Origin: Pinguiococcus pyrenoidosus | Lineage: Eukaryota > Sar > Pinguiophyceae > Pinguiochrysidales > Pinguiochrysidaceae | Assembly (NCBI GenBank): GCA_019677205.1 | Contig: JAAMXY010001321.1 | Location: 1 to 64,000, forward strand | Direction: 5' to 3' | Length of the DNA: 64,000 nt | Shown: one piece after another, positions 44,377 through 54,565 of the stretch | Position numbering within the stretch: position 1 is the stretch's first letter | Layout: the number at the start of each line of letters is the position of its first letter | Translations under genes and position numbers: made by a program | The notes under the pieces: generated by a model | The model's database searches: none | Seen by the model: the letters and a program-made list of their open reading frames with translations, nothing else | Told to the model about the DNA's origin: nothing

Positions 44377-45891
44377 CTACTTCTTCTTCTTCTTGCCTCC
44401 TTTCTTCTTCCCTTTTCCCTTCTTGCCACCGCCACCGGAGCGAAGCAGAGCCGTGTACATCTCTTCCGAGAGACCCGCGTCCACCACGAACGTCGCCAGC
44501 CGCTCGTTGCCCTGCACGGCCGGCAGGAGCGCTTGACCGCCGGCGTCGGTCAGTGCGTTGTACGCCATCTTGACCGTCGTAAGCTTCTCGCTTGCCTTGA
44601 CTGTAAATTTGAGAGGCTTAGAACATCCGTGGCAGCTTTGCTGCTGTGAAGGATCTTCGTCGCTACGTGGCCTACCAGCAAGCGCGAAGACGCCGAGCGC
44701 TTCGATCTCCGGTGGAGTAAAGCCCGCGATCGCGTTGTCGGTCACGTCCAAGGTCGCGAGGGATTTTGATACTGCCACGCCCTCGGAAAGCGCTCGGAGT
44801 CCCTCGTTGGAGAGTCGATTCCCTAAGAGCAGCGCTCCGATGTTACGGCGATGCCGAGAGTCCGGCGGTTCGTCCACGTGGGCAAAAGCACCTTTCAGAT
44901 TGAGCACTTCTATCTTGGTACACGTCTGCCGCAGCACTTCGGCCACAGGTGCCGCTCCCTGCGGATCCACGTTGCAGTACTCGAGATGCAGCTGCTTCAG
45001 CTGCGGATTGAACCTCAGACCTTGGAAGTTCGGGTAAGGCAAGAGCTCTCAACGCTCCTCGCCGCACATCAACGCTTCACCTCTGCAGAGCAGTGCCAGC
45101 CCCTTGGATCCGATGCCCGAGTTGCAGCTGAGCTTGAGCGTGAGAAGGCTCAGGTTCGCCCCGAAGCTCAGCGCGCGACCCAGCGCGCTGCAGCCGAAAG
45201 GTCCCACTCCTGCGTCCAGGATCTCCAAGTACGCCAGTTGGATCTGACAGCGTAAAGAACGTTTTGGTATCACAACTTCCGATGTGCTTGGAGCGAATCC
45301 ACGACTCGTGAAGCTAGGCTCACCTCTGCGCCGCCGAGACGCAGGATCTCCGCCACCGAAGCGACGCCGTCGTCCTTGATCTGGCCGCCCCAGATGCGCA
45401 GTGACTTGAGCGGTGTATACGCTTTGGCTCCAGCCAAAGCCCCTGAGGTTGGGGAGCAAACGCGTCTAAGACATCTCATCCCCCCGTTCTCTCTCTGTTC
45501 GTCACAAACGTCCACCATGTGCAAGACAGAAAAAAGGGGCCACTATGGGGTATCAAGATGAAGACCCACCCGGCGCGCCCGGCGGCATCAGAATTGCAGT
45601 GCTTAAAGCACGAATCCCACCAGCACCGATGGGGGGCTCTCCCTGGACCACCAGCTGCGTCGCCGATGCATTCTCGGCCTGAAGTTGCTCGAGCACACTG
45701 GGGCTGGGGATCTGGCCTGGGGAGAACTTGGCGCGTCATGGGAAGTTGCCTACGGCGTCGCGGTGGCAGGAGGTACCGATGGCGCGACTGATGGAGATGT
45801 AGTTGGCCAGAAGAGTCAGTGGCGTGGGCGTCTCGTCTCCCCCTGCTTCGGCAGAGGCTGGTGCGGCGTCTTTTTTCTTCTTTGGACCCAT
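44377..45891 (-). CDS. Leucine-rich-repeat (RNI-like) protein with Lys-rich ends
   Basis: A 370-residue protein built of ribonuclease-inhibitor-type LRRs. Exons (minus) are 45891-45777, 45716-45570, 45442-45324, 45243-45081, 45020-44676 and 44600-44377. The N terminus begins MGPKKKK and the C terminus ends in a long Lys/Gly tail (GKKKGGKKKKK), suggesting nucleic-acid, nucleolar or acidic-surface binding. LRR units include LKSLRIWGGQIKDDGVASV, LSLLTLKLSCNSGIGSKGL, LKQLHLEYCNVDPQGAAPV and LATLDVTDNAIAGF. The last intron (44675-44601, 75 nt) is in frame and stop-free; retention would add 25 residues with no LRR pattern. No catalytic domain is present. Its 3' end lies 56 bp from the convergent RAB28-like gene. 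Confidence 0.8.
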
Positions 45892-46574
45892 CGGCGTAGG
45901 CTTAAGAGCAGAGCGGCGTGAGAGCGTTTTTGATTCCTTTGCGGGCGCTGCGACGATCCCAACCAATCCGGGCCTCCCGGAACGCCAGGGGTGAACCGCC
46001 CAAGAGGATGCGGCCTTGTATGGCATCGACGGATCGGCCCAGAGACTGCACGGACCAATGAAGTCATCGTTTTCACCGCAAAAGGAAAGGTAGCCTTTCC
46101 TGCTTCCTGCTTTCAGTGTGTTATGCGAGCCTTGGGAACACTACCAGAAAGCCTCGCGTGGGACGCGTACAATAGGAGACTGATGGGGAGAGCCTTCAGA
46201 TCTCTGCAAAGAACATCCAGTACTGGGCCATCCTTCTTGAACACCGCTAGGGTCTTCAAAAAAAAGACCTTTTCCCACGTCAGCTTGAAACGTGTCGTTC
46301 ACTCATCAGTGGATGCGGAACGTTGGGAACGTTGGGAACGTTGGGAACGCTGGGAACGCTGGGAACGATGGGAATGATGGGAATGATGTGGAACAGTCGG
46401 CGAGACGATGTAGCTTACGCTCAAGGATCAGAGGAGACGAGCGAATTGCGCTCTAGGCGGCTGATTTTCCTTCCTGGCAACGCTCGACGTATGCGCCTTG
46501 GCCGAGGGCGTAGCCCTACAAGATGACAAACTGACAATCAGGCTCTGTTCATTCTACTTGGCAGAAATGTTGCG
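45892..46574. other. Spacer with 9-bp tandem repeat
   Basis: A same-strand spacer (minus) between the LRR gene and the upstream-lying apyrase gene. It contains the 9-bp tandem repeat at 46321-46388. Nothing else is recognised. Confidence 0.4.
46321..46388. repeat. 9-bp tandem repeat (CGNTGGGAA)n
   Basis: About 7.5 copies of CGTTGGGAA. The copies drift in order: three CGTTGGGAA, then CGCTGGGAA, then CGATGGGAA and TGATGGGAA. It would read W-E-R repeats in one frame but is intergenic. Confidence 0.9.
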
Positions 46575-48946
46575 CTAGACCGAGCCCTTCTGCGACACGG
46601 CGACTATTCCGGGAATGCCCGACTTCCGACAGTTGCGCCTTTTGTTGTACTCTAGTCCGGCCCACACCAGCAGCAGGACGGCGATGCCGAAGATCAAGAG
46701 GTTGTTGCCCGAGACACCGTAGAAAGGAGTGCCCGGGACGACCTGCACCGTCTCCGCGTGGGTCCCAGCAAGCACGCTAATCGCCGCTCCCCTTGTCCAC
46801 TCGACCTCCTCGCCGTGAAACTCCTGAACTATTGTGACCTGCGAGGAAAAGAATCGTGACACCACCGTCCTTAGCTCCAAGATTCGTTCCCGCCGAGCGA
46901 GTGGCGGTCTCTACCTTCTGGGATTCTGACGGAATGCCGTAGACGTCCTCGAGCAACACGATGATGTAGTTGCTGCGGAGGCACGTGTCCGGCAACGAGT
47001 CCGCATCCGTGAAGGGATGCACGGTTTTGCCTGCGAAGCGTTTTGTCATCTCTTTCCTTTTCAGGCAGCAACGCCTTCAGCCTTTCCGCCGCGCCTTACC
47101 GTCCTCTTTGATCCAGCTGGGGCTGCCTTGTGCCCAAGGAATCGCGCAGTAGAAGTCCACCACGCGTTTCATCTCGGCGATGGATGGGGTGGGCCAGCTC
47201 ATGGCGGGGCTGGCTCCATCCATGTCACTGCCGGCAATTTCCACCAGCGTCCTCACGCAGTCCATGGCGTAGAAGTACACGGACATGGCAAGATACTGTA
47301 CTTCCTTGGCCCTCGCCGGCACGTTGATACCCTGCGCAAGGGATCTTGGTCAGGGCATCGTTTGGGCGGGCTTCCAAAGCAGCGGTACTGGGCTTACAAG
47401 CAGCGAGCAGGCCTCTCCGCCGGGGGCGGCATCACAGGCCGTTGCAGCTGGTCCAAAGAGCGCCTTGGAGATCGCTTGGCGACACTGTGGCGCGTTGCCG
47501 CTGCCTTCGAGCATCTGTCCGGCCACTTGGCGGCTGTAGCCAGCGTTTGTGCACGGATCTTTGGCAACATGAAGCTGGTAAGCCCTCGACCTTGACACGG
47601 AGCGTCCGATCTCCCGGCTCCCCGAACTCACCGAAGCCTCCTTGCTCACTGACGATGCTGGCCATGATCTTCTCGGACGCCTTCTCCGCCCCGTAGCCAA
47701 GGTACGAGTTGGTCCAGAAGTCCGACAACCGGATCGGACCGGGGATGGGATCCCGAGGAGGACTTCCTCTACAGGACATTGCGACGAAGCCTCAGCAACG
47801 CGAGATCGGGACCAGCAAATGCAAGCGGTCCTTCGCCTTACCGGAGCTGCTGCAAAATCTCCGCACAGCCCGCTCCGGCCTTTGGGAAGATGATCTGCGT
47901 CGACGAGCCTCCTAGGTCCAGCGCGCCAAGCTAGGACGCCGCAGGAAGGCCGTGCTTGTCAGCGAAGTATCTGCCTCGGTCGATGACTCTCTTCGCAAAA
48001 GCTTACCAGCTCTTTCGGCTGGCCATCCGCCTCGGTGGCAGCATGGGGCGAGCAGGATGTGGGCCGTCCTTTGGAGTCAATCAATCCGGCCAGCTGGTTC
48101 GTGGCCAGCGCGGCGAAGTATCCCTCGGTCTCCCCCGTGATGGTGGCCAGATTCCCGGGGCGAGTGGTGAAGGGAAAGCGATCCTTGCCCGCTCGCGTGA
48201 GCCCCTGTCGATCGATCGCCAGCGTCGACGCATCAGCCTCCAGATTCAAGCGCACAAGCGCATGGGATGGGTCGGGAAAGGAGAGATCCACAGGCAGTGC
48301 ACCTTGTAGACAGCGTCCCAGACGTCCTCTTGCTGCTCTTTGGACAGCAGTCTCATGCCCGCAGTGGCCATGATGTACACCTCTACGCTGGAGAGGTCCT
48401 CGCCCTTCAAGAAATCGCGAGCCTCCGCGAAGAGCGGCAGCAAGTAGCTGGTGGCATCCTGCGGATGGTCTCCAAACGTCGACAATCCTGGTCGAACCTG
48501 CACCATTCACCTTGGTAAGCCAATACCAGCACCCAGCCTCCTATCAAGCAGCGCTTCCTCGTGCACACCAACTGCAGACTCTTGGGAAAATCTTGCAGAT
48601 TCCGCCAGAGTTGACCCGACAACGACAGAGTCTCCAGAGTTTGGGAGGCCATTCACCGAGTTTCGCTTCGAATTTCGCGCTTCTTTTTGGCCCAAACGCG
48701 ATGCATGGTGCTTGGCGTCGCCATCGATGCATTTTCACGGCATCTTTCGACGCAAATGGCCCGACTTCTTGCACAAACAGCACGCACCTTGCTGAGGCTC
48801 GTGGCTGTCAGGGCGCCCGAGTCCTCTACGCTGTACACATACACGCGCGTTCCGGTGCTCCCGGCGTCGCAGACGATGATGCGCTTGGCCTGGGCAGCTA
48901 TCGCACAGCTCAGCAGCAAAAATGCCGCAGACAGAGGTCTGCACAT
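46575..48946 (-). CDS. Membrane-anchored apyrase (GDA1/CD39 NTPDase)
   Basis: Hydrolyses nucleoside tri- and diphosphates on the lumenal or outer side of a membrane. Exons (minus) are 48946-48788, 48497-48303, 48204-48007, 47930-47842, 47768-47632, 47558-47398, 47331-47100, 47030-46915 and 46838-46575 (516 residues). A signal peptide (LSAAFLLLSCAIAAQA) is followed by the apyrase regions in order: ACR1 DAGSTGTRVYVY, ACR2 MATAGMRLL, ACR3 ITGETEGYFA and ACR4 LGALDLGGSSTQIIF. A C-terminal transmembrane helix (LLIFGIAVLLLVWAGL) and a short basic tail follow. All catalytic regions are intact. The usual ACR3 tryptophan (EGxxxW) is replaced by EGYFAAL. The acceptor for exon 6 is set by the DPCTNAGYS motif. 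Confidence 0.88.
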
Positions 48947-49888
48947 TGCGCTGAGAAAGGCGCCATAGATTAGGACAGCACTTCGGGGGGCTGTGCCGCA
49001 GTTTTACAATGCGAGCTTTACGGGTGGGGCAAACCTTGGACGGAGCGAATGGGAATCGGCGATAAAATGCGCAGCCAAAAGCTGCAAAAACGAGCTGAGG
49101 GCGTAGAACTCAAAGAGGGAAAATGGCGGGAAAAAGAGCCCTCCCACTATCAATACTGTGCAACACTTCACAGACTCATCTCAATAATATCGAAGAATAT
49201 TTGTCTTGCTCGCTCAAGATCGATCGTACAGAGGCTCCATGCTATGCTATGGGAAAATACGCTTTTAAGCTGGCGAATATCGAAAGGAATCAGCTGGCGG
49301 CTGGATTGATCAGCTGATCGCCTTCCCTCCGCTGTGGCACAGGCTGCTCAGCAACTTTACCGGATTCAGCCGTGTCGGCCACTGATTGGCGCTCCGTTTC
49401 CCTCCCGCTAAAACCGCGGGCTTCTGCAGCCCTCTCCGGTCGCGACCCATGGCCAAACAGCGCCGGAAGGTGACGCTGGTTGATTCTCGCCAATCCCGAG
49501 CCCCACATCCGCGCAGCCGACCAATCCCCGCCCTCCACCCGGTTCGGCGGAGCCGCGCGACCGTTTCAGGCCACAGATCGGCGCCGCCGCTCCTCCGCTC
49601 TCCGTTTCAAATCTCGCGTTGCGCTGCTGAACAAAAGGTGGGTAAAAGCTGTGGTCGCGAGCGCCTCCTGATTTCGGGTCATTTCCGGGTCCGAGCTCTG
49701 CGCGCCGCGCGCTGCGCCTCGAAGCCGCAGCGGCAGCAAGAGAACTCTCTCGCGTCTCTGCCGAATTACGGCATTTCTCCGCGGAATCTCGGCGATTTCC
49801 GCGTCAGAAACGCCTCATTTATGCGCTGCGAAAGCTTTGCCTTGACCGCAGCGGCCGCTGACGCCGGATTTTTTGCCCTGTGGGACAG
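48947..49888. promoter_or_regulatory. Divergent spacer, apyrase / small protein
   Basis: A head-to-head spacer without a supported gene. TGGCGGGAAA at 49124 resembles an E2F site; ATTGG at 49384 and CCAAT at 49521 are CCAAT-box-like. Confidence 0.35.
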
Positions 49889-50123
49889 ATGGCCGAAGCG
49901 ATCACCACGACGCCCGAAGGAGATCTCGTGGACCGCGTGTGCGTTCAGCTCACCGGCAGCCGCTGGAAGATCCTCCGAGTCAACACCTACTACGGCCTGG
50001 CCCGAGGGGTGGTGCTGTTCAGCGCGGGCCTGCCCGTGGTGCGCAGCGTGGCGCCCACCGCGGAGAACGTTGCCAACGTCGTGCTGAAGAAGGTCGGCGC
50101 TCCGGAGGTTCGTTGGAATCTGA

Positions 50124-50163
<40 letters not shown>

Positions 50164-50586
50164 CCCTCGCCAGATGCAGTCCTCAGAAGAATGTGGAGGC
50201 CGAATGCCGAGTTGCTTTCGTGGAGAAACGCCCGCATGAAATGGAGCGAAGCGAGGGAACATGGCGTGGAGACCCAACGGATTTGAAATCGCTGAGGCTT
50301 TTGGGTCCTTTTCAGGTGCGCGAATTGGACCCCCTGATCATCGAGAACCTGGAGAAGGTGGACGTCTACGTGGACGAAGTCAAGGACCAGGCCCTGGTCA
50401 AGCTCCGCGAGGGAAAGGACATCGTGGTCGAGAAGGTGCGGGAAATGACGTGTCCCCGCCATGACCTTCGTCCCTTAACCCCAATGGTTCTGCCGTGAAC
50501 AGGTCAAGGACAACAAGATGGTCCAGCGCTTCACCAAGCCGAAGGATGAGACGTCTGCGGGCCCCGAGGCGGCCGGTAGCCAGTAA
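49889..50586 (+). CDS. Small protein resembling REF/LDAP-perilipin lipid-droplet proteins
   Basis: A 140-residue protein from exons 49889-50107, 50316-50435 and 50503-50586. It has no signal peptide and no strong transmembrane helix. An amphipathic central part (YYGLARGVVLFSAGLPVV, then APTAENVANVVLKKVGAP) is followed by a charged helical part (LIIENLEKVDVYVDEVKDQ). This layout of a short apolar region before a D/V/K helix resembles rubber-elongation-factor/LDAP and perilipin-type lipid-droplet coats, but sequence similarity is weak. The coding model is supported by three phase-0 junctions and GC-rich codon use. Intron 1 carries a run of 36 T. The function should be treated as unknown. Confidence 0.6.
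50128..50163. repeat. Poly-T homopolymer (36 T) in an intron
   Basis: An uninterrupted run of 36 T inside intron 1 of the small gene at 49889-50586. Its exact length is probably uncertain because of sequencing. Confidence 0.9.
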
Positions 50587-50875
50587 ATGCTCTGCTCCGC
50601 CCGTCGCCGAGCGCCGAGGGATTTGGACGGATATCTTCGCTTGTAGTGTAGAGCCGGCGTCCTGGCAAAGGTGCAGTCTGCGCGCACCGCGCTGGGCGTT
50701 GAGCTGGCACCTCAGAACATCTTTTACATGTGGTAGCAAGAGCCAAGCGGCTCGGATTCCGCGCTCTCCCTTGGTAGAGAGGAGAGCCCTGCGAATCATT
50801 GCATAAGGTCTGAACAAATCAACAGGACTCCGCAGGTTTCAATTTTGACGTACAAGCTCTCTCGCGCGCGCGGCC

Positions 50876-52755
50876 CTAGCGTGCCACGACCTCCGTGCCT
50901 ACTGGAGCGCTCTCCGCAAGCACCCTTAGGCAGCGCACCAGCTCGTCAGGCTGATAGCTGCCGTCCTCGTCGCTGGGGACCGTTTGGATCTGTGGTGCGC
51001 AAGTGGGCGTCAGCAAGCTCAGCAAGCTCAGCAAGCTCAGTCGCATCATGCGAAGAGCGTCTCTCGGAAAGCTTACCCGGATTCCAAGCCTCCCAAGCTC
51101 CTCTGTGTCCACTGGAACCAGCGTGCGCTCCGGCACGAACAAGTGTGTGACAAAGGCACACACATCACCTTCCGAAGCCTCCCTCTTCCGCTTCTTTCCA
51201 CAGCAGCGGAAGCCCCGGCAGGCCCGCATGATCGTATGTACATAGTCCGAGGCCTTGAGGGGCCCCGCCTCGGTCGTCGTCTCCCTGTCGGGATGCGCGT
51301 TCAGCAGGAGCACCTTTGGTCTCCGTAGCGCCGCAATCTCCTCCCCCACCCGGGGCACGGCTAGAATCGAAACGATGCTCGTGTACAGCGATCCCATGCT
51401 GTACACCAGCATCTCACAGGCGGCGATCCTCTCGAGCACCGGCTCATAAACCTGTGGAGAGATCTCGCCTCCGTCGTCGCCGACGTAGTAAATGCGCCGA
51501 ACGGCAGCGGGCAAGGGCTGCTCGCCATCTGCGGGATCCACGGTTAGTGCTCGCTTGCTTCCTCCGCTGCTCCTCGAAGTCGGACACTCAATGCTGGTGC
51601 CAAGACATACCGGAGCTCTTGAGGACCCGCCGATCGTCAGCCTTGTCGTTTGGGTGGGAGATCTCATGCTGCCCTCGGATGGTGCTCCCGTCCTCAAGCT
51701 CCGCCGCCAGGTTGACCTGCGCATCCACCGAGCGGGAGCTGCCAGCGTTGCCCGCAGCCGGGAAGCTACTGATCACGGGCAGGACGTGGGTCTCCTCTGG
51801 GATCCTAGCGATCTTGGACCACAGGAAGATCGCGGTGGGTAGCGACTTGAAAAACAGCCTGGCCCCGGTGAAGAAGAAGTTTCCCACGCTGCCTCCGCTG
51901 AAGCGGAAGGCCTCCGCATTGCTGTCCGTCGTCTGCACGGCTTCGTCGAAGTGGTGGAGGAACGATCGGATCGCCTGCTTGTATGGCTCGCTGATCCCGC
52001 TCTCCAGCCAAAGCTCGTGGGACCCGTCCAAGATGCTGCGCCACTGCTTTGCGGCCAGCTCCTCCTCCTCGGACAGGCGAAGCCCCAAGAGCCGCTGGAC
52101 GTGCTTCTCTTCGCTAGTCTGGTGAGCCTACAAACGTCGTCAGACACCCGTGAAGACCCTGTCGTTTTCTTCAACAGTAGTGGCGGCGAACGGTGAAGCC
52201 TGTTCTTCTAACTGATCTTCTCATGATCCCTCGTGCTACACCATCAAACATCCAAGGGGATTCCATCGCCTTGCTTTGACCTTGCCGCAACGCTTTGCCT
52301 CCAAGCAACTCAACGCGCGTGGACTCGTCGGACCTCTCTCGCAACCACCGCATCTCCCAATGGCAGACAGCTCATTGCAAGTGAGAACACAAGCAACACA
52401 CTTTCGGGCGCCAAATGCCCCGGAATATCTCGAAAGCCGGACCTTGCTTTGCAGCTCCGCTGTCCAAGAAGCCCCCCTCCCCCTTGCAAAGGCCACTCAC
52501 CGCTAGTCGAAGCAGCCGCGACCGGATGTCGCCAATTGCCGGCCCTCCAAGCACCCTCTTGATCTCCGCGGAAGAGCCGCCGTCGTCGCTCACGGGCAGC
52601 ACGTGCGTCACCCGGGGCGTCCAAGTCGCTAATTCTGCCACGTACGCGTTGGCCGCGGTGCCGCCGCCGAACACGGTAATCGCCCGAGGCTGACTCCTCG
52701 CCATGCCCACTAGGCCCACAGGGCTACTGAGCACCAGGAGGACCGCCAGCAGCAT
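50876..52755 (-). CDS. CofD/YvcK-family protein with N-terminal leader
   Basis: A member of the CofD/YvcK (UPF0052) nucleotide-binding family. Exons (minus) are 52755-52501, 52127-51611, 51528-51077 and 50989-50876 (445 residues). The family core is plain: VFGGGTAANAYV, VLPVSDDGGSS, GPAIGDIRSRLLRLA, FFFTGARLFF, and SMGSLYTSIVSIL, the usual GPGSLYTSI loop. Bacterial YvcK affects central carbon metabolism and cell shape; CofD makes the F420 lactyl bridge. Neither role can be assumed here. A hydrophobic N terminus (LLAVLLVLSSPVGLVG) suggests secretion or organelle import. There is a long insert after GPAIGDIRSRLLRLA, with an acidic helix (RLSEEEELAAKQW). The promoter is shared head-to-head with DPH5. 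Confidence 0.85.
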
Positions 52756-53068
52756 CGGGAGCGCCGGCGTCGGCGCAGCAGCGGCGCTGCAGAGGCCCTT
52801 AAGGCCCTTTCCCGGCGGTGTGACAGAAGGATACCCCGCACGGGACAGAGACCGAAATGCGCGGGATGGGGTCTTGATTTGATCGCTTCCGCGGCGTGGA
52901 CAGATTACGAAATCGCTCCGCGTTGTGACGGAGCGGAAGAGGCCGCACCGGGGAGTGACAGAATACTGAAATAGCGGCCAGAAAGCAGGACAGAGTACGA
53001 AATTGGGCCTCCGTCGCTAAATGCCCCAAACGCCGCTTTCGGGGCCCAAAAGAAAGGCTGTGCTGCCA
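52756..53068. promoter_or_regulatory. Bidirectional promoter with four copies of a GACAGA...GAAAT motif
   Basis: A 313-bp divergent spacer. Four near-identical motifs occur on the plus strand: GACAGAGACCGAAAT at 52844, GACAGATTACGAAAT at 52899, GACAGAATACTGAAAT at 52957 and GACAGAGTACGAAAT at 52989. A fifth, partial copy (GACAGAAGGATAC) starts at 52822. Spacing is 55, 58 and 32 bp. They are candidate binding sites controlling both genes. Confidence 0.6.
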
Positions 53069-54536
53069 ATGCCGCTGTATCTCGTGGGCTTAGGATTGGG
53101 CGATGAGAAGGACATCACGGTGCGCGGCCTGGAGGTGGTGCGCCAAGCGCAGAGCGTGTACTTGGAAAGCTACACCAGCATCCTAGGTACTTGCTGGCTC
53201 GCAGCAGCCTCTCGGGGCCCAGAGGCTGTTGCCTTCTTCGTTTTTTGCAGCCCAGCAGTTGCGCATCGTTTTTGAGTATCGGGTGACAATTTGGGCGCTT
53301 GTGACCAGGCGTGGATAAGGAGAAATTGGAGGCGTTCTACGGTCGAGGCATCGAGATTGCCGATCGAGACTTCGTAGAAATGCGCGCGGAAGAGATGTTG
53401 GATGGCGGTAAGAGAATTGCCTTGGTGTTTCATCCATTCCGGACGAGATCCGAATAGCGAAATCCAGGCGCCAAGCCGTTCCAGAATCTGACCAGGCAAG
53501 CCTAGGCGAGACCGGGGACGTTGCTCTGCTGGTTGTTGGCGATCCCCTATGTGCGACGACCCACACGGATCTCATGCTGCGCGCTCGGCAGCGCGGAGTG
53601 GACGTGAAGGTCATCTACAATGCCAGCGTCATGGGCGCAGCAGGGGCCTGCGGTCTGCAGCTGTACAGCTTTGGGGCGACGGTGTCGATTCCTTTCTTCC
53701 GGGAGAACTGGCGACCCAGCAGCTTCTACCCGAAGATTCAGAGCAATCTTGATGGAGGGATGCATACGCTCTGCCTTTTGGACATCAAGGTGCTTTGCCA
53801 AGTGCCAATGCGCCGTTGCTCGATTCTCTCTCCCNNNNNNNNNNNNNNNNNNNNCCCCCCCTGATTGCGTCTTGTTCGGCTTTCCAATCAGGTGAAGGAG
53901 CCGGATTACGACGCGCTGGCCAAGGGCGGGCGGATGAAGTTCCTGCCCCCTCGCTTCATGACCGTGGCGCAGGTATGGGAGCTCAGTGCTCGGTCCCTTC
54001 TTGGTGCTGCAAAGTCGGCTTTTGGAAACATGACGTAATGAATGGGCTGCGTCAGGCGGCTGATCAGCTCTTGGAGGTCGCGCGAGGCAGGGAAGCACCG
54101 TGCTATGACGAGAACACTATTGGTACGCAACGAGCTTTGCGAAGAGGTGTTTCTTTGCCCTCGGCTCGGTGTTTCTTTGCCCTCGGCTCGGTGTTTCTTT
54201 GCCCTCGGAGTTCGCAGCTCAACATAGCTTCTGTGCCCCAGGTGTTGGGATGGCGAGGCTTGGGCAGGATGATGCGTTCATCGCAGTGGGGACCCTGAAG
54301 GTGCGTAGCTTTGCACCGAAGCTCAATCAAGTCCGCGGAGCGCCGACTCATAGCACGCGCCTGATGCTTTGCAGGATCTCACGGAGACAGACTGCGGCGC
54401 TCCTCTGCACTGCATGGTGATCTGCGGCGTCTTGCATCCGCTGGAGAAGGAGTTCTTGACTTTCTACGCCGTCAACGAGGAGGCAAAGCAAGCCATCCTG
54501 GAGGCAGGATCGGAAGCGCCCGCGGAGCACAAGTAA
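53069..54536 (+). CDS. DPH5: Diphthine methyl ester synthase
   Basis: An AdoMet-dependent methyltransferase that builds the diphthamide precursor on elongation factor 2. Exons are 53069-53186, 53309-53407, 53507-related acceptor at 53506 through 53789, 53892-53972, 54056-54122, 54242-54300 and 54375-54536 (289 residues). Conservation is strong throughout: [83 protein letters not shown] and [10 protein letters not shown]. An ATG 48 nt upstream (53021) is in frame, but 53069 matches the family start. A 20-N gap lies in intron 3 and a 22-bp minisatellite in intron 5. Length and motifs are normal, so the gene is expected to be functional. Confidence 0.95.
53835..53854. other. Assembly gap (20 N)
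   Basis: Unknown bases flanked by C runs, inside an intron of the diphthine synthase gene. Confidence 1.
54146..54208. repeat. 22-bp minisatellite, nearly 3 copies, in a DPH5 intron
   Basis: The unit starts GGTGTTTCTTTGCCCTCGGC. Two perfect 22-bp copies at 54146 and 54168 are followed by a 19-bp partial copy at 54190. Confidence 0.95.
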
Positions 54537-54565
54537 ATCTCGTCGAATCGTTCGTCGTCTCTCGC

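Noticed and set aside
46323-46377. W-E-R repeat peptide
   Set aside because: Product of the 9-bp intergenic tandem repeat; no gene context.
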